In this document: piece after piece, positions 6,323 to 6,998 of the stretch | How positions within the stretch are numbered: the stretch's first letter is position 1 | Layout: the number at the start of each line of letters is the position of its first letter | Assembly: GCA_903898475.1 (NCBI GenBank) | Contig: CAIUFU010000080.1 | Coordinates: forward strand, 1-6,998 | Origin: an uncultured Alphaproteobacteria bacterium | Lineage (GTDB): Bacteria > Pseudomonadota > Alphaproteobacteria > Rickettsiales > UBA1997 | DNA: 6,998 nucleotides | Reading direction: 5' to 3' | Notes under the pieces: model-generated | Told to the model about the DNA's origin: nothing | The model's input: only the letters and a program-made list of their open reading frames with translations | Database searches by the model: none | Position numbers and translations under genes: made by a program

Positions 6323-6754
6323 TTAAGATTGTCTCCAAGGTAGGTTTTCGGCTTTCCAACCATTGACTTTGCCGCGATGGCCATTGCCGTCAATGTCTCC
6401 TTCAAAACCAGAGAGAATGTTGTAGCAGTTTTCAAATCCTAAAGTGGTGGCGTGATAAGCGGCTTGATCTGATCTGGCGCCGCTGCGGCACATGAAGAAT
6501 ATTTTAGCGCTCAAAGCATTTTCGCCAAAAGCCTGTTTGGTGATTTCGGTAAGTGAGGTAGTGAAATTTGGATTGATGCGCATGTCAGGAAACAACTTCC
6601 ACGGCAATAGAGAAACTTTTTCATCTACTTCAGCAGGATCGACGATTCCTACGAAATTAGTTTCTTCCGGGGTTCTTACATCAATCAAGATTGAGTTAGC
6701 GTCGTTTAATAATGACGCAAAAGCGTCTTTAGCATTGATCTGAATAACTGGCAT
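6323..6754 (-). CDS. Rhodanese-like domain protein
   Basis: This is a small single-domain rhodanese of 143 residues from the ATG at 6754, with no signal peptide, so probably cytosolic. The family moves sulfur (thiosulfate or persulfide) through an active-site Cys. IDVRTPEE (24-31) is the conserved strand and loop. Cys89 in FMCRSGARS is the active-site loop, and the C-terminal GFEGDIDGNGHRGKVNGW segment followed by LPWRQ is the pattern of a proteobacterial rhodanese subgroup of unknown substrate. An upstream TTG at 6775 would add seven residues (MSKKIHK). ATG is preferred by codon and by the start MPVIQI, but neither has a strong ribosome site. It lies 3 bases before dnaA and is probably the first gene of that operon. 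The physiological sulfur donor and acceptor cannot be told from sequence. Confidence 0.9.
   Translation of the reverse strand: MPVIQINAKDAFASLLNDANSILIDVRTPEETNFVGIVDPAEVDEKVSLLPWKLFPDMRINPNFTTSLTEITKQAFGENALSAKIFFMCRSGARSDQAAYHATTLGFENCYNILSGFEGDIDGNGHRGKVNGWKAENLPWRQS
6332..6336 (-). promoter_or_regulatory. Ribosome binding site for dnaA
   Basis: On the - strand GGAGA ends 12 bases before the dnaA ATG, embedded in the Trp-Arg codons at the end of the rhodanese gene. The spacing is somewhat long. It is the clearest Shine-Dalgarno-like site in the window; asd, lpxB and the carboxypeptidase gene have none that is convincing. Confidence 0.4.
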
Positions 6755-6866
6755 TTTGTGAATCTTTTTTGACAAGGAGAGCGGATGAATTTTTCTGATA
6801 AAATCCGCAAATGTTTTTTAAATTGTTGGGGCGATTTTTCGATGAAACTTCCGCCTGAGTAAAGTT

Positions 6867-6893
6867 ATTTATTTCTGCTTTCTTGAAATAAAT
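6867..6893. promoter_or_regulatory. 9-bp inverted repeat next to a -35-like hexamer
   Basis: ATTTATTTC (6867-6875) and GAAATAAAT (6885-6893) are exact reverse complements separated by 9 bases, so equivalent bases of the half-sites lie about two helical turns apart. Three bases later is TTGACA (6897-6902, +), a perfect -35 hexamer, but no good -10 lies 16-18 bases after it. It could be an operator for a divergent promoter or a small hairpin in the dnaA operon leader. Confidence 0.35.
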
Positions 6894-6932
6894 TTCTTGA
6901 CAGTGGGCGCGACTGAAAACGGCTTAAGCCTA

Positions 6933-6998
6933 ATGTATGAAAGCAGATCTGACGTGGTTTGGCGTTCAATTTATCCTTTGAAGACTAGAGCAATATGA
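6933..6998 (+). CDS. Possible 21-residue peptide ORF (unrecognised)
   Basis: An ATG at 6933 opens a 21-codon frame beginning MYESRSDVVW and ending YPLKTRAI, with TGA at the last three bases of the window. The same frame is open back to 6846, with TTG (6897) and GTG (6903) as other possible starts. The composition is balanced and protein-like, with several charged residues. No clear Shine-Dalgarno site precedes it, and I do not recognise the peptide. It could be a small protein, a leader peptide for a gene beyond the window, or chance. A second nested ORF at 6937-6981 (14 residues, MKADLTW...) overlaps in another frame. Confidence 0.25.
   Translation: MYESRSDVVWRSIYPLKTRAI

Larger units (their letters stand above)
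6776..6998. other. Intergenic/leader region upstream of the rhodanese-dnaA operon
   Basis: No clear gene is seen, and all three - strand frames entering from the right end close within 11 codons. The region must hold the promoter for rhodanese-dnaA, but I find no close -35/-10 pair on that strand. It contains GCGGAT/ATCCGC (6781-6786 and 6803-6808), a 9-bp inverted repeat (6867-6893), TTGACA at 6897-6902 on +, and the self-complementary GGCTTAAGCC (6921-6930). A divergent + strand gene may begin beyond the window. Confidence 0.5.

Noticed and set aside
6811..6858. 15-codon ORF (MFFKLLGRFFDETSA)
   Set aside because: Very short, no ribosome site and no context; likely chance in AT-rich sequence.
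6897..6936. Complete sigma-70 promoter built on TTGACA
   Set aside because: No -10-like hexamer occurs at 16-18 bases; TAATGT is 28 bases downstream, too far.
6776..6998. Replication origin next to dnaA
   Set aside because: No cluster of TTATNCACA-like boxes or AT-rich unwinding repeats was found; the nearest, TTATCCTTT at 6971-6979, matches poorly.

Overview
This AT-rich window carries seven protein genes on both strands, packed tightly enough that the junctions hold little beyond palindromes and terminators. The gene set is housekeeping: pyrimidine, thiamin, lysine/threonine and lipid A synthesis, a peptidoglycan carboxypeptidase and DnaA. It suggests a Gram-negative bacterium with an outer membrane. 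The style of the rhodanese-like protein, LpxB and DnaA, together with dispersed palindromes of the 'CTGAGCYTGTCGAAG' kind, points most to an AT-rich alphaproteobacterium near Rickettsiales/Holosporales. Taxonomy is inference. The presence of asd, thiD and pyrC argues against a strongly reduced Rickettsia-like parasite.

Layout: the 3' part of pyrC (dihydroorotase, +) overlaps thiD (HMP-P kinase, +) by 11 bases. thiD converges on asd (aspartate-semialdehyde dehydrogenase, -) across 154 bases holding a two-way terminator and a 13-bp palindrome. asd and lpxB (+) diverge from an AT-rich control region that contains a 34-bp-stem palindrome. lpxB is followed after 9 bases by a D-Ala-D-Ala carboxypeptidase gene (+), probably in one transcript. 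That gene converges on dnaA (-) with only 44 bases between stops, filled by a third, imperfect palindrome. dnaA lies 3 bases behind a rhodanese-domain gene (-), probably in one operon. The last 220 bases hold no clear gene: an inverted repeat, a TTGACA hexamer and a possible short peptide ORF ending on the last base.

The most interesting signal is the palindromic repeat family. Two 71-bp copies with matching arms and loops occur at 2588-2658 (intergenic) and 3867-3937. The second lies inside the signal-peptide region of the carboxypeptidase gene and is read through in frame, adding about 25 residues before the hydrophobic segment. The copies differ at paired positions only within their arms, so both stems stay perfect. 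Other palindromes with similar GTCAYCC ends sit at both convergent junctions. This resembles the Rickettsia palindromic elements that invade coding genes. I see no CRISPR array, phage, transposase, defence system, rRNA or tRNA.
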